Shown here: in pieces, positions 50,311 through 61,297 of the stretch
Position numbering within the stretch: the first letter of the stretch is position 1
Layout: every line of letters begins with the position of its first letter
DNA from: Acanthococcus lagerstroemiae
Taxonomy: Eukaryota; Arthropoda; Insecta; Hemiptera; Eriococcidae
Length of the DNA: 64,000 nucleotides
Assembly: GCA_031841125.1 (NCBI GenBank)
Contig: CM063111.1
Location: 59,147,535-59,211,534, forward strand
Reading direction: 5' to 3'
Position numbers and translations under genes: made by a program
Notes under the pieces: model-generated
The model's database searches: none
Seen by the model: only the letters and a program-made list of their open reading frames with translations
Told to the model about the DNA's origin: nothing

Positions 50311-50549
50311 AAACCAAAATTATTATAACATTCCATATTTGGAGCTCCACACTTTTTGTCAAACTTCGGTCCTTCACAACCGTACTATGTTATTAGTACG
50401 TACTTTTCTCGACATTTTGATATAACTCCCAGTTAATATTGACCGCTTTCAGAAATTTCAACCTGAACACAAAATTTTTGAAAAAATCGTTCATTTTATA
50501 CTTGGAGCTCCTTCCATATTTGACGTCTTTCCTATGATACATTTTTTCA

Positions 50550-50645
50550 ACAATAAATATCATTTATAATTGTTTAACTGATGTAATGGTGACTGTTGGT
50601 GGGTAGAGCTTGAAGAAAAACAGACTAAACATTTTATAGTAGTAC
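50550..50645 (+). repeat. Decayed relative of the 5000-5101 exon
   Basis: The stretch (tttaactgatgtaatggtga, ctgttggtgggtagagcttg, aagaaaaacagactaaacat) matches 5020-5095 but has in-frame stops. It lies right of the pogo-like insertion and completes the second copy begun at 47445. Confidence 0.6.
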
Positions 50646-51570
50646 AGGTAAAAGATGTACCGTAAGATAATTAAATTAAAAAAAAAATGGATGACGAACT
50701 TTAAACTATTCACCATGCGTTCTTTCAATTACATACCACAATATAAAATGTCGACACACAAACACGTAAAGATGAAAAAAATTTTCATACTCATCCGACG
50801 AGGGCGGGGGCACGCATTTTTCATCTAAAATTATCATCAATGCTGCAAAAATGTCATATCTTCAAACACCCCATTCCCCAATATTCCTACATACACAAAA
50901 CAAAGCCTAAGACACCACAGTTTTGAAAGCTATGACAAATGGCAATCATCTCCATCCATTTTCCAAGCTTTCAAGCTGCGAAATGACAACATAAACTCGG
51001 TTTCCGTTTCACTGTATTATATATTATTTGTTTTTCTTAAAAAACGTAACTAAAAGAAAAAGTACGCTACGTTTGACCAAAAAAAATAATTAAATTAGAA
51101 GTCTATGATCAATAATCGGAAAATTAAAGATTGGTTCTATCATAACATGGATGCTGTGGTCAAAACTGTAGTGTTTCCTATGTATCTAAGGTAATATGAC
51201 AATCGTGTTATTAGTTATCTACCTACAGTACAAAAAGTAAAGAAGGGTAGCGATAAAAGTAACGAAGCGAACGATAAAATAAAGCTATTAATGGAATACA
51301 GGAAATCATACCGGCCTGTTTTTTCAACACCTTTCGCAGTAATCCACAAGCTAATCTGTTAGACCAAGCCGAACGAACATTCGACATTTAATTCGTACAG
51401 ACGACGAATTAACATACGTACCAATAGAAAGGAAATAATATGAAAAAGAAACCAAACTACTTCCAACTTCTCAGAATTTCTACATTTTGCTAGATACAAA
51501 ATGTGATACAAAAGGAAAAAACAGTAAACGTGAAGAAGGGTACGCTCTGATACTCTTCATTCCAATCGGC
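50646..51570. other. Presumed 3' UTR and flank of PDCD4
   Basis: No gene recognised. The PDCD4 3' UTR must lie somewhere below 51571 on the minus strand, but I could not fix a polyadenylation site. Confidence 0.4.
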
Positions 51571-51628
51571 TCAGTAGTGTTCTTTGACTCGACCACCATC
51601 TCCTTCGGACACGAAGCGCTTGCGGCCT
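51571..51628 (-). CDS. PDCD4 last coding exon
   Basis: 58 nt after the acceptor ttttatacag, read GRKRFVSEGDGGRVKEHY and stop TGA at 51573-51571. The split Arg codon (AG from the previous exon plus A) is correct. This C-terminal tail is strongly conserved in animal PDCD4. The exon is easy to miss because it sits 5.7 kb from its neighbour. Confidence 0.93.
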
Positions 51629-54600
51629 CTGTATAAAAGAAAAATTTCAACGTATGAATCAAATCAAATAATAACCTTTCAAGTTTTAGTCTTTCGATAC
51701 AAATAATAGTAAGGGAACTTCACACAAATCTTATACACCGTTTCGAAAACGTTACTTTCTCAAACAGATGTAACAAAATGCCCAAGGGCAGAGTATTTTC
51801 CGTTATACTACTAGGTAGTTCACTAGACATGCACTAAATATTCACCTTCCAATTTGAATTTTGAAACAGTTTTCTTTTCGATCTATTATTACTTCACCAA
51901 GTTCACCATATCGATTCGTTCAATTTTTCCACACGTATAACATGCAAAAGTCAATCATTCCATTTCCACCATTATCTCTCCACACAACACCCATCTTCCA
52001 TTCTCGTCGCAATTGCAGTTTCACCAACTTTCATCGCAAGTTAATACTATCATCTAAACTACTCGCGATAATCTGGGTTACACTCGACCTTTTTACCATA
52101 GAACTCGTACTTCGAACACATCAGGTTGAAAACCCTACGCAAACAACCTCAAAAAGGGCAACAAACGCACACATGAGGGAGAGGGGCTTCACCAACATCA
52201 GGTTAATTATACGCACTGCTTGTTCCCATTTCTGTGTATACTATTTTTACACACGAGGTAAACACATGACGCGATCATCATAGCAGAAGCTTTTCATAAT
52301 TTTACAGTCTCTTTACTCAGTCGTTACAAACACGTAGGTACAATTTGCTAAATTCGACATTCGATCGTAATTCGCGTAGTTTATGGTACAGGACGGCTTA
52401 TAATAATGTAAATATCACCATCTGTGTCAACACAGAGCGGATATGAGCCTTACAATAAGTTCTCATTTATCGATTATCAACAACCACTGAATGTGATTCG
52501 AATTTTCACATTCACTATACTATTATAGGTACAACATTTTCCGAACACGGTAACTCAAGGGAAGGTTCAGAAATCACAGTGAACACCCGGATTGACATAG
52601 TCCGAGTAACCACGAAACGATGATCAGATCTTCGTTTAGAAAATTATTCGGGCCGTCCATCCTACAGAGAGCGTTGCAATCTGTCATTGTTATAAGTTAT
52701 AAAAAGGTGAACCTTTTTGTCAAACCCTATTGTACTGGTGCCAAAAACATTCCTCTTTTCATCTGCGATACTAGCGCTGGACGGCCCGAATGAATTCGTT
52801 TTTGTTCCTCTATTTCAAGTGTGTGCAACATTTTACAAACGTTCAAGAACCGAAAAATCGTTAGAGATTTAAAGAGTTCCAATACATCTTCGGAAAAAAA
52901 TCTCGGGCCAACAATGAACAAGTAGCTAACAAAACTGACACAATGACTTGTTTATGATATCACTGAAGATATCTCAAATTTCCCTTGTTCTAGTTTTGGT
53001 GTACAATTCCCAGAGAAATTCTTCCGACAAATAAAGTCAAAATACATCAGTGACAGCAGTTTCCGTATACATTTGTGAAGTTCAATAAGAACAAGCCGAG
53101 ATACGACACCACAGGGAGGGCTTAGAACAAGAAATGAGTCACATTTCCAGTTAGCATCGTACTTGGATTCCGCAGGCCTCGTGGCGCGCTGCTGTCTTAC
53201 TGATAAGAAAATGAAAGAGCGGCCAAGGAAGTTTTACTACTGTTGATTTCCTGGTTTGTGATTTTTTTACTGCGGTTTTTTTGTTTTATTTCTAAAATAA
53301 CGTCAGGAAGATTTTCTCACAAGCTTTTGCAAGTGAAAACACTCACAAAAACTGTCCAGCCAAACTGCTGAGTTATTCGTAATATAACAAAATAATCAGT
53401 ACTAAGTTGCAAAATAAAAGTAGAAGAAGCAGAAGTAAAGTGTAATGGAAAGTGAAACACCAAACTAAAACGGATAAAGTCACCCAAGAAGTGTTCCCTG
53501 GCCCAGAAGGAGGTACGATTTTTGGGCCATGTCATCTCCAAGGAAGGAATCCGGGCAGATCCAGATAGGCTCTCTGCAATGGAAAATTGGCCAGTTCCAG
53601 GGGATAAACGTCAGACTAGGAGCTTCCTCGGATTCTGTTCCTTTACCGAAGGTACATCCGAGACTTTGCAGGCATTGCCCGACCACTGCATCAGCTAACT
53701 GAAGATCGCCGGGAATTTGTCTGGACTGACAAGTGCACAGAAGTTTTTGAGAAGTTGAAGAAGCTGTTGTGTACAGCTCCAGTCTTGGCTTTCCCAAAAC
53801 CGGAGCAGCCGTTCATCGTGGACACAGACGACAGCGACACAGCCATTGGAGGCGTACTTGCCCAGCTGGAAGATGGGAATAAGCGCGTCATTGCTTACTA
53901 CGGCAAGTCTCTTTCGCGGCCTGAGCGGAACTACTGTCACTAGAACAGAGCCCCTTGCTGTGGTCAAGACTTTGCGTCAGTTCCACAAGTAGACCTAGAA
54001 ATTTACTCTCCGGACTGACCATTCGGCATTACAGTGGCTCCTGTCCTTCAAATATCCGAAGGGACAGATCGCGAGGTGGCTTCAATAGCTGCGGGAGTAT
54101 TCCTGTGAAATACAGTTCCGGAAAGGCAAAAGTCGTGGAAATGCGGATGGACTGTTAAGGCGACCGTGTCCAGCAGACTGCCAATTTTGTCAGCGACTGG
54201 AGAAGGAACTCGCGTCAGTCAAGCGGGTATCGCTGCAGTCTAGCGACGCGCTAAAGAAAGATCAGCTAGAGGATGAAGTCGTTGGTCGGATTCTGCGAGC
54301 CAAGTAAGCAGGCGAAAGACCGCCGCAGCAGGAAATTTCGGATCAGTCACGACAGTTGAAAGCTCTGTGTGTTCAGTGGGATTGGCTGCGCATTAGTGAC
54401 GGTCTTCTGGTGCGCGCTTGAAAGCTGGAAGATGGCGCAACAGTGCTAATGCAGACCATCGTTCCACGGAAGAAGGTTCCGGAAATCCTACGCGGTGTAC
54501 ATGACTAAGTGTCCGGAGGGCATCTGGGCATCACAAAAACCCTAGCGGAGATTCGAGAGCGCTTCTACTAGCCGACGTACAAGGAAGATGTAGAAGACTA

Positions 54601-57600
54601 GTGCCGCCGCAGCACAACTTGTGCTGTAGTGAAAGGACCACAAACTCGGTCTCGCGGGAAGATGCAGAAGTACAACGTTGGATATCCATTTGAACGGGTC
54701 TCATTGGATGTTGTAGGACCATTCCCGCTCTCAGATGCTGGAAAACGGTATGTGCTGTGTGTAGGTGATTACTTCAGTAAATGGTCTGAAGTATACCAGA
54801 TACCAACACAGGACGCGGAGATAGTGGCCAGGACGCTGACAGAGAATTAGATCACACGTTATGGTGTCCCACTGGAGCTACATACAGACCAGGAGGAGAA
54901 ACTTCGAATCCAGGTTGTTCGAAGAAGTATGCCAGCTTCTGGGGATTCGGAAAACGAGAACTACTCCGCTGCATCCGCAATCCGACGGCATGGTTGAGCG
55001 ATTCAACCGGACGCTCAAGGAATACCTGGCTTAAGTTGTTGCCGAGCACCAAAGAAACTGGGACCAACACATCCCGGTGTTTCTGTTGGCCTATAGATCA
55101 GCTGTCCATAAGAGTACACAGCACACTCCCACAAAGGTCGTTTTTGGCCGGGAGTTGCGATTACCATGCGATCTGGAGTTTGGAACTCCACCTCAACAGC
55201 CGCCGGTGGTGGACGAGTTTGTCAGCCAACTGAGAGTAAAGCTCAACTCCACTCATCGCATGGTCCGTAATCACTTGCGAATTGCCAGCGACCGGATGAA
55301 AACTCGTTACGACATCAAAGTCAACGAGGTCGGTTTTCAGGCGGAGGGCCGTGTCTGGTTTTACAATCCGCAACGAAAGAGAGTTAGAAACCCGAAGCTA
55401 CAGATTCATTGGTTAGGACCGTACATCGTACTCAAGCGGATCAACGATGTTGTATACTGGATTCGGAAGCTTGGTGGTGGACGAGCCAAAGTTGTGCACC
55501 TTGACCGACTGGCGGTCTGGCATGGCGACTATGAAGAAGATCTAGAGCCTAGCCGGGACATCCAGGCTCAAGGAGGGGGCAGTATGGCGAACGCTCCCGG
55601 ACATTCGAGATAAGTAAAGAACGGTCGACACATTTCGAGCAACGGAATAGAAAAGTTTTGCCGATAACGCTAGGGCTGGCCGTTGCCGTACGGTCTAGTT
55701 TTGTATGCGATAAATCGTGCGTTTTGAAAGCGATTTAGCTACTGCTTTGTGTTGTGCTGTGTATTAGTGTGAAATTAAAGTCGTTATTAAGTGTTTTCGT
55801 GCATTTTTTGGTGCGAATTCCATTACAGTATCATCACTCTTTCGTTGGTTATAAAAACGTCCACTAAATGCCACCCACTTTGTTGTGAAATCCGAATTCC
55901 ATCACCCTGTGTTTAATAAAACATCAGTGCAAGGAATAGTGACAGATTACGCTAAGTGGACTACTCACACCGAGTATTTCATACCCAACCTAGATGCTGA
56001 CAACGAATGGCAGTCATTCTACAGCGTTTAACCTTAGAACCAGTGGCGGATACAAGGGGGGGGTCCAGATCCCTTTCCAAATATCTAAATCTTGCGAAAA
56101 TTCAGAAAACGTATTGATGAAGTTGTCTAACGCAACTTATTCATTATGTTTCGTCTGTAACATTTTTCATTTGGATCCCCCCCCCACAATATTTCCTGTA
56201 TTCGCTCCTGTTTGGAACCCAATAGTCAACAGAATTCGCTGTATCGTTTTTCAACAAAGTAGCCGGCAATCGAAGTTCGTGAACAAGGATACAGTAATAA
56301 TAGAATTATATAAAGATAGAAACAATCATCCGCCATTCTGAATCACATGTGGGTTTTCTCCAAAGCACGTGTAAAGGAATCATTTTAAAATTCACTCTGG
56401 GACCCATATGCTCACGTATTTACATCGGGAATGGTATGCACATGAGCACATTGATAACAGAACGATTTTGAAAATGATTACGTTTACATGTGTCCAAACA
56501 AGAGAAACTGTACATCGTGAATCAAAATGGCGGATGATCATACTCATCTCTACAGTGCCACAGTAACGTATTTCCGAATACAGAGGCAAACAGGTGCACA
56601 TTAATCAACTGAGGATGAATTCTCGGTGAATTGTGGACTGTATTCAAGATCTTTATCAGTGATTTTCAATCCTAGTTTGAGCTTCACGGTTCAACATCAA
56701 AGTAATACAGAGCATAATGATGAAGTTGGGATCTCTGTGCCAGGGTTGAAGAATCACAACTGGGAGCACCTTCGAAATCACCGTAGTGAGGCGAGGAAAA
56801 GGTGAAAGAGTCATTGTCCCTCATGGAGAGGAGACAAAACTAATTTTCATATTTTTCATCAAACCCATGTCTCGCCTTGTAATAACAGGCTAAGAAGAGT
56901 TCGTCAGATTTTTAATGCAGTATTCAAGAAACGGTTGTAATAACGGAGAATCCAAGTTTAACAGCAACGGCAAATGTAAGAAGGGTTATTCAAGATCTTC
57001 TCAAATAAATCGATTTCAATTAGAGAATGGAACCAGCATTCAGATACGGCTTGAGATTCAAGTGTTCTGGTAACGAATATATCTTCAGTATGTTACTGTT
57101 TCAGTTCTAATGTCAGTGTTAGTATTCCACGAAATTTATTTTCCCTAAGTTCTATATGTAGGGTGAGCCAATTCACAATTTCTTCATTCTGTATGAAGAA
57201 ATTGTGAATTGGCTCACCCTACATAAATAGAATTTACCAAGTTCACTCACACTCCAACACGGACACTATTCTTTTTCTTGATTAATGGTAAGAGACGATA
57301 CAAAAAAAAACCACATACCTCATAGGCACCTTCTTAACCAATTCCTCAGATATAAACCCGGCTTTTTGGCATTTATCGACAAACCTCTCCAGCACAGTAT
57401 ACGCTAAAGGAACATCTAATATGATATCCGGCATGTCTTCGTAAACCCTTAAAAAACCCTGAAACAAACGTGACATATCCATTAATATAATTACTTTCGA
57501 GAACAGCTAACACCCAGTTGTCATTGACTGTATACAAACAAAGACGCACACGTGTATGTACATACTACAGAATACATGCGAATATGAAGAGACGCACGAT

Positions 57601-59624
57601 GTATGTACAAGTTACAGAATAGATGTGAATATGGAAACTTACTCGTTGCATCATATCGGGCGTTATAATAATAGCGTCGGATAAAGATTTTAACAGCTTA
57701 CACATTGCATCTTCAACATCGGTGTTCAATGATTCTAATGTAAGAACGATTGACTATAAAAAAGAAGAAGACGTACTATCAACAACTATCAAGTTCAATT
57801 CATGTAACATACGTTCAGTTTGACAATGAAGGGAGGTCAAATTTAAAGAGGGACTGATAGTAGACGGTTTCCAGAGAGAGGTAAAATCATTTTATTCTAA
57901 TATCAAGGACAATATAATATAGCATCACAAAAATATTAGACCTTCTCAATAATAGTTACCTTTATCCAGAGATCCGAGATCTTTCTTTTTCAAAATGACC
58001 TCCATATCTAAATCTACGGTTCTTATCATTTCAAAATTATGATTGTAGATAACAGAATTAATGATTTCATCAATTTCTGGTTGTTTCAGTTCGATGCATA
58101 GATAGGTCTACCATCAACTAAGCCGACTGGATCATGTTCAGATTTGTAAAACAAGAGCTTCAGGGCAATAAGAAGCCGACAGAAGGGATCTAATTCAAGA
58201 AACAACCGAGATGTCCAAAATTGCCAAAAACAAATTGAATATTTCTAGAGTCAGAAGTAAATTGCCACGGATTTACGACAAATAGTATTCATAGTCATTT
58301 TTCGACTCAAATAAAATGCCTAGTTTATTGCTTATTAGCTTAAAAAACTACCGCACGATTTCTCTTATCCAGTTTCAACTCAACTATATCAATTTTCTAA
58401 GCCGAAACGTTGATTCTACTCCATTTGCCAACCTCCTTTTCTTACTACATACTAGTTACAGTATGTTCGCTAACAGCGCAGAATCACCGCAAATGTACCA
58501 TGCCTTAGGTGTGTTTCGAACCATAATTGAACGTGTGAAATAGAATATCTGCTAAGAGCCATTATTTTTCAAAGTGCTTTTTTTTGTGCAAAATATTCCA
58601 GGTGATGGTCCACACATGAATCAAGTATCCTTAGTTGGTCAACCATTGTCACAGATACATTATTTCTGTCTCGAAATATCGCGCTCTGTCCAAGTCCAAG
58701 ACCACAAAGTCTGTGAACCATGCTAAGTGCCACTCAATACCATACGCACATCACTGATTTCACTTCATTAGTCTGACACGCGTAGCAAACTTGTTTTTTA
58801 CACTCCTGTAAAATTTTGATTTTGACACTTAACAAATATTGTACTTCACACATTAAATTCAGTCAATACCTGAACGTAAAATTTAAACACTGCAACCGCG
58901 TTTACATACCTCGTACACTAACTCATGATAGAAATGAGGCACTTCCAAGGCAACTAGGCAGCGAGTAGCTTCCTGCGCGTCACCGGAAGACAGATACTCC
59001 TCCAGCAGCAAATTCATTTGCCGGATCAACGTTTTCACTGGTCTCAGTCCGCCGCCAATGCCCCATACATTGTCCAATCGATACAGTCCTAATTCGGAGG
59101 ACAACATACTTTCGGCTCGACTTAACGCCTCCCTGCAGTCACCAGTAACGGAATATATCAATATTGCGCCGCAATACAATTTATCGCTTCAAACTTTCAG
59201 CCCATGTCATCCGGTTTATTTTATACAACCGCATACATGTTTATCCGTTATTATAATTAGGCAGTTAACTTCCTATCCCAACCAGTTCGCCCGCAACTAG
59301 TTATCTTGATATGTAAATTCGTTGTACGTTGATACTGTAAGTGCACCGAGCAGTAAGCACTCCAGGCTTTTGTTTTTCCAACTCCTCAAAGTCCACATTC
59401 TCAAGGTTATAAACTAGACAAGCTGAGCAGTAAGGGCAGCCGAAATGTTCGATGTTTCGCATACCTGGCGTGTTCGTTATCAACTTTCTCCTTGAACATC
59501 TGCATCGCCTTTGCCGGCATACAGGCGTCGGCTACCGCTCGAGCTATAAAATTACCCAATACGGTGGAGGCATCCGGCGTGTCCAAAATTAAATCCGGTA
59601 AGTTGGCTAACAGCATTTGAAACG
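51571..59624 (-). CDS. Programmed cell death protein 4, C-terminal half (5 exons, 5' end outside or unfound)
   Basis: PDCD4 binds the translation factor eIF4A through two MA3 domains and represses cap-dependent translation. Exons in transcript order: 59624-59465, 59132-58910, 57753-57643, 57458-57319, 51628-51571, about 230 residues in all. They cover the end of MA3-1 (LPDLILDTPDAS..LGNFIARAVAD), the linker, all of MA3-2 (VKTLIRQMNLLLEEYLSSGD, ALEVPHFYHELVYE, MPDIILDVPLAYTVLERFVD) and the C-terminal basic tail (GRKRFVSEGDGG) before TGA. Every junction is GT-AG and in phase. The N-terminal half is not recognisable up to 64000 and may lie beyond the window. Confidence 0.93.
51629..52640. other. 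PDCD4 intron, unassigned
   Basis: A 140-codon plus-strand frame at 51861-52283 has no motif and lies antisense in the intron. I do not call it. Confidence 0.45.
52645..52793. mobile_element. Small TIR element, about 150 bp
   Basis: ATTCGGGCCGTCCA at the left and its inverted copy TGGACGGCCCGAAT at the right bound a 150-bp block without coding capacity. This is a MITE-like structure; the target duplication is not clear. Confidence 0.55.
53489..55612 (+). pseudogene. Ty3/Gypsy retrotransposon pol remnant (RT end, RNase H, integrase)
   Basis: The plus strand from 53489 encodes the RT thumb (KEVRFLGHVISKEGIRADPD, RSFLGFCSF), then YRRYIRDFAGIARPLHQL and VFEKLKKLLCTAPVLAFPKP. RNase H follows: FIVDTDDSDTAIGGVLAQL...IAYYGKSLSRPERNY. 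H2C2/integrase sequence comes next: GGHLGITKTLAEIRERFY with stops, then the DDE core VSLDVVGPFPLSD...VLCVGDYFSKWSEVY and a damaged ELHTDQ. A 178-codon open C-terminal part (55077-55612) contains FLLAYRSAVHKSTQHTPTKV and WLGPYIVLKRINDVVYWIRK. Many stops are present; gag, protease and most of RT are missing. It lies antisense in the PDCD4 intron. Confidence 0.92.
55613..55830 (+). other. Possible 3' LTR remnant of the Gypsy element
   Basis: The stretch directly after the integrase stop ends in a compact AT-rich segment with attaaag and a final ccattaca. No matching 5' LTR exists in the window, so its limits are a guess. Confidence 0.3.
55831..56030. other. PDCD4 intron spacer
   Basis: Nothing recognised. 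Confidence 0.4.
56041..56210. mobile_element. hAT-like MITE, 170 bp
   Basis: The left end CAGTGGCGGATACAAGG and inverted right end CAGGAGCGAATACAGG are imperfect TIRs with CAG-type ends. The flanks cttagaac and tttggaac agree at 6 of 8 positions. G and C runs follow the two termini symmetrically. It is a different subfamily from 9399 and 20553. Confidence 0.7.
56211..57318. other. PDCD4 intron, right part
   Basis: No gene recognised apart from the hairpin at 57155-57225. Confidence 0.45.
57155..57225. repeat. Perfect 33-bp inverted repeat with 5-base loop
   Basis: 57155-57187 and 57193-57225 are exact reverse complements (TATGTAGGGTGAGCCAATTC at the outer end). The outermost TA pairs would fit a TA target duplication. 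It sits in the PDCD4 intron, 94 bases beyond the exon 57319-57458. It is either a minimal MITE or a transcribed hairpin. Confidence 0.92.
57319..57458 (-). CDS. PDCD4 exon, second half of MA3-2
   Basis: It encodes GFLRVYEDMPDIILDVPLAY then TVLERFVDKCQKAGFISEEL, the end of MA3-2. Acceptor gtttgtttcag; donor GTATGT; 140 nt, phase 0 to phase 2. Confidence 0.95.
57643..57753 (-). CDS. PDCD4 exon, middle of MA3-2
   Basis: 37 codons, SIVLTLESLNTDVEDAMCKL then LKSLSDAIIITPDMMQR. It continues HELVYE of the upstream exon exactly as in PDCD4. Acceptor ctttttatag; donor GTAAGT; phase 0 at both ends. Confidence 0.94.
57754..58909. other. PDCD4 intron
   Basis: No gene or repeat recognised. A 75-codon plus frame at 58316-58543 is unsupported. 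Confidence 0.45.
58910..59132 (-). CDS. PDCD4 exon, linker and start of MA3-2
   Basis: It encodes EALSRAESMLSSELG, then LDNVWGIGGGLRPVKTLIRQ, MNLLLEEYLSSGDAQEATRC and ALEVPHFYHELVYE. The WG.GGG..PV and EVPHF.HELVYE blocks are hallmarks of PDCD4. Acceptor gtgactgcag; donor GTATGT; 223 nt, phase 2 to phase 0. The open frame extends upstream of the acceptor but does not match the protein. Confidence 0.96.
59133..59464. other. PDCD4 intron
   Basis: Nothing recognised. Confidence 0.5.
59465..59624 (-). CDS. PDCD4 exon, end of MA3-1
   Basis: It encodes FQMLLANLPDLILDTPDAST then VLGNFIARAVADACMPAKAM and ends DNEHAR, matching the last helices of MA3-1. Acceptor tttaatttcag; donor GTATGC; 160 nt. 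The first two bases complete a codon from an upstream exon that I could not find. Confidence 0.94.
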
Positions 59625-60664
59625 CTGAAATTAAACGACAGAAGTAAATGTCAATAAGGTAAAGAAACAAAAAAATGACCTTGCTCCAACTTATAACAAC
59701 TTACGTCGATTTTAATTAAAAACAAACGATTTAAAATTGGCCTGAAAAGTGGTACACTACCGTGTAACTTGTAAACAAAAGAAGACACGGTAAACATAGT
59801 ACACTTGAAACGTGTTCTCAATTACGTTGTTATTGAAACAGTATCTGAGAGTCGGCAGTGGAAATTCAAAAAGCACGAGACATTTGATACGGCCAAGTTG
59901 GAAAAACTGAAATGCGGGGTACCAAGGACACACTATTTACAAACATTTCTAATGGGTTATTTTCAATATAACTGGACGGTTGAATCTAACAGGTGCGATT
60001 AGCGGTACAATTTTAAAGTGTATCGAGCCAAGTCTTTAATAATTCTACATCCAGGAAGAAGCTACAAAATAGAAAGTGTCCCACATTCAATTTTCATTTT
60101 CCCATTTGCATCAGAGGTATACTGACTCAATATGGCAGCATAGGGTATCATCGACTATGGGATTTCCACTGAGGGTTACAAAGCTGAGTTCTGAACAGCC
60201 CCTTCCGTGTAAAACGTGCGCTACACGTGACAAAGCTGCTCGAGCACAGCCTTCCGTAAACTTCATGTGACTGGACGCAAGATAACTTTTCGTAATGAAA
60301 TTCAATCTTCCAACAAAAATGCATCTTCAAGGAAACTTTTGGGACTCATCACTGAACTACATCATTAAGACAAAGAACAAACTTCATCAATTTTCAACAT
60401 ACCAAGTAAATTTTTAAACAAAGAGTTTGTTCCGTATTACTTTGAGTTCGCGAGTTCAAGAAAATTTACCGTTTGTCTCAAGTTGAAGAGCGATTATTTT
60501 TTAACCACTTCGGTTCAGAGTATATGAAAAACCGTATAAAATTACTTTAACTATGCGCATCAGTTCAGTCTAAGGAGTAGATCAAAGCTAAATGAAGTCT
60601 GAAGGGCGAGGGGAGGGGAGAAGGGAACTTAAAATTCAAAACTGGCTAGGCTGGCTGGCAACGG
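59625..60664. other. Upstream PDCD4 intron or flank
   Basis: No further PDCD4 exon recognised; short frames only. Confidence 0.4.
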
Positions 60665-60668
60665 AATG

Positions 60669-61002
60669 TATCAGCCTGTATTCCCTTGCGAGCATCATGT
60701 TCCTTGTACCACCCTGCGAGCACTACGCTCCGTTAGTGCATAATCTTGCAGACGAGTCTGCAACCACGGGAGGGTGTTTTCATGTCTGCTTCGCGGACTG
60801 CGCCGACATGAGAATGTCGTCGTCCGCTACGCTCCGCAGAGCACGTTGCGCTTCATACTTTTTGGCGCGCTCATTTTTTGGACGATGACATTCTCATGTC
60901 GGTGCAGTCCGTGAAGCAGACATGAAAATTCTCTCCCGTGGTTCCAGACTCGTCTGCAAGATGCACTAGCAGAGCGTAGTGCTTGCAGGCTAGTACAAGG
61001 AA
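60669..61002. mobile_element. Palindromic foldback element, copy 4
   Basis: Both arms and the hinge (cttcatactttttggcgcgct) are present, with the block tgtattcccttgcgagcatc on the left. The gactga-type ends are absent. The right arm runs directly into an inverted SINE head. Confidence 0.87.
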
Positions 61003-61060
61003 CCCGGGGTCTCCGGATTCCGAGACCAGCGTGCTATCCACTCGGCCAACCAGACCCCGA
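61003..61060 (-). mobile_element. tRNA-derived SINE head, inverted fragment
   Basis: On the minus strand the fragment reads ggtctggttggccgagtgg (box A) and ends in cccgggttcc at the foldback junction. It is the same head as 5133. Box B and the body are cut off by the foldback element. Confidence 0.8.
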
Positions 61061-61297
61061 CAAGTCACATATAAAGAACGACAAACACACGATTCGTCTA
61101 TCTTTCAAAGCTAAATCAGTGTTGCCAAGCTTATCAACATTAAAATGTAGTGGAAAGAAAAATTTTGAACAAAATTAATGAGAAAAATATAAAGAATTCG
61201 TTATTTTTATTCACGAAATGTTGCCAGGGGGCTCCGGCAAGTGCTAAGGGGTGCTCAGTACCCCTGGCAACCCTCTAACTTTGGGCTTGTCTGTAAC

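Noticed and set aside
51861..52283. 140-codon plus-strand gene
   Set aside because: No recognisable domain; it lies antisense in a PDCD4 intron and composition is that of surrounding AT-rich DNA.
54531..55070. Minus-strand frames opposite the Gypsy integrase
   Set aside because: They are antisense shadows of the integrase region.
53489..55612. Endogenous retrovirus with envelope
   Set aside because: After the integrase stop at 55612 there is no further open frame before the end of the element, and the clade features are those of a Ty3/Gypsy retrotransposon pol only.
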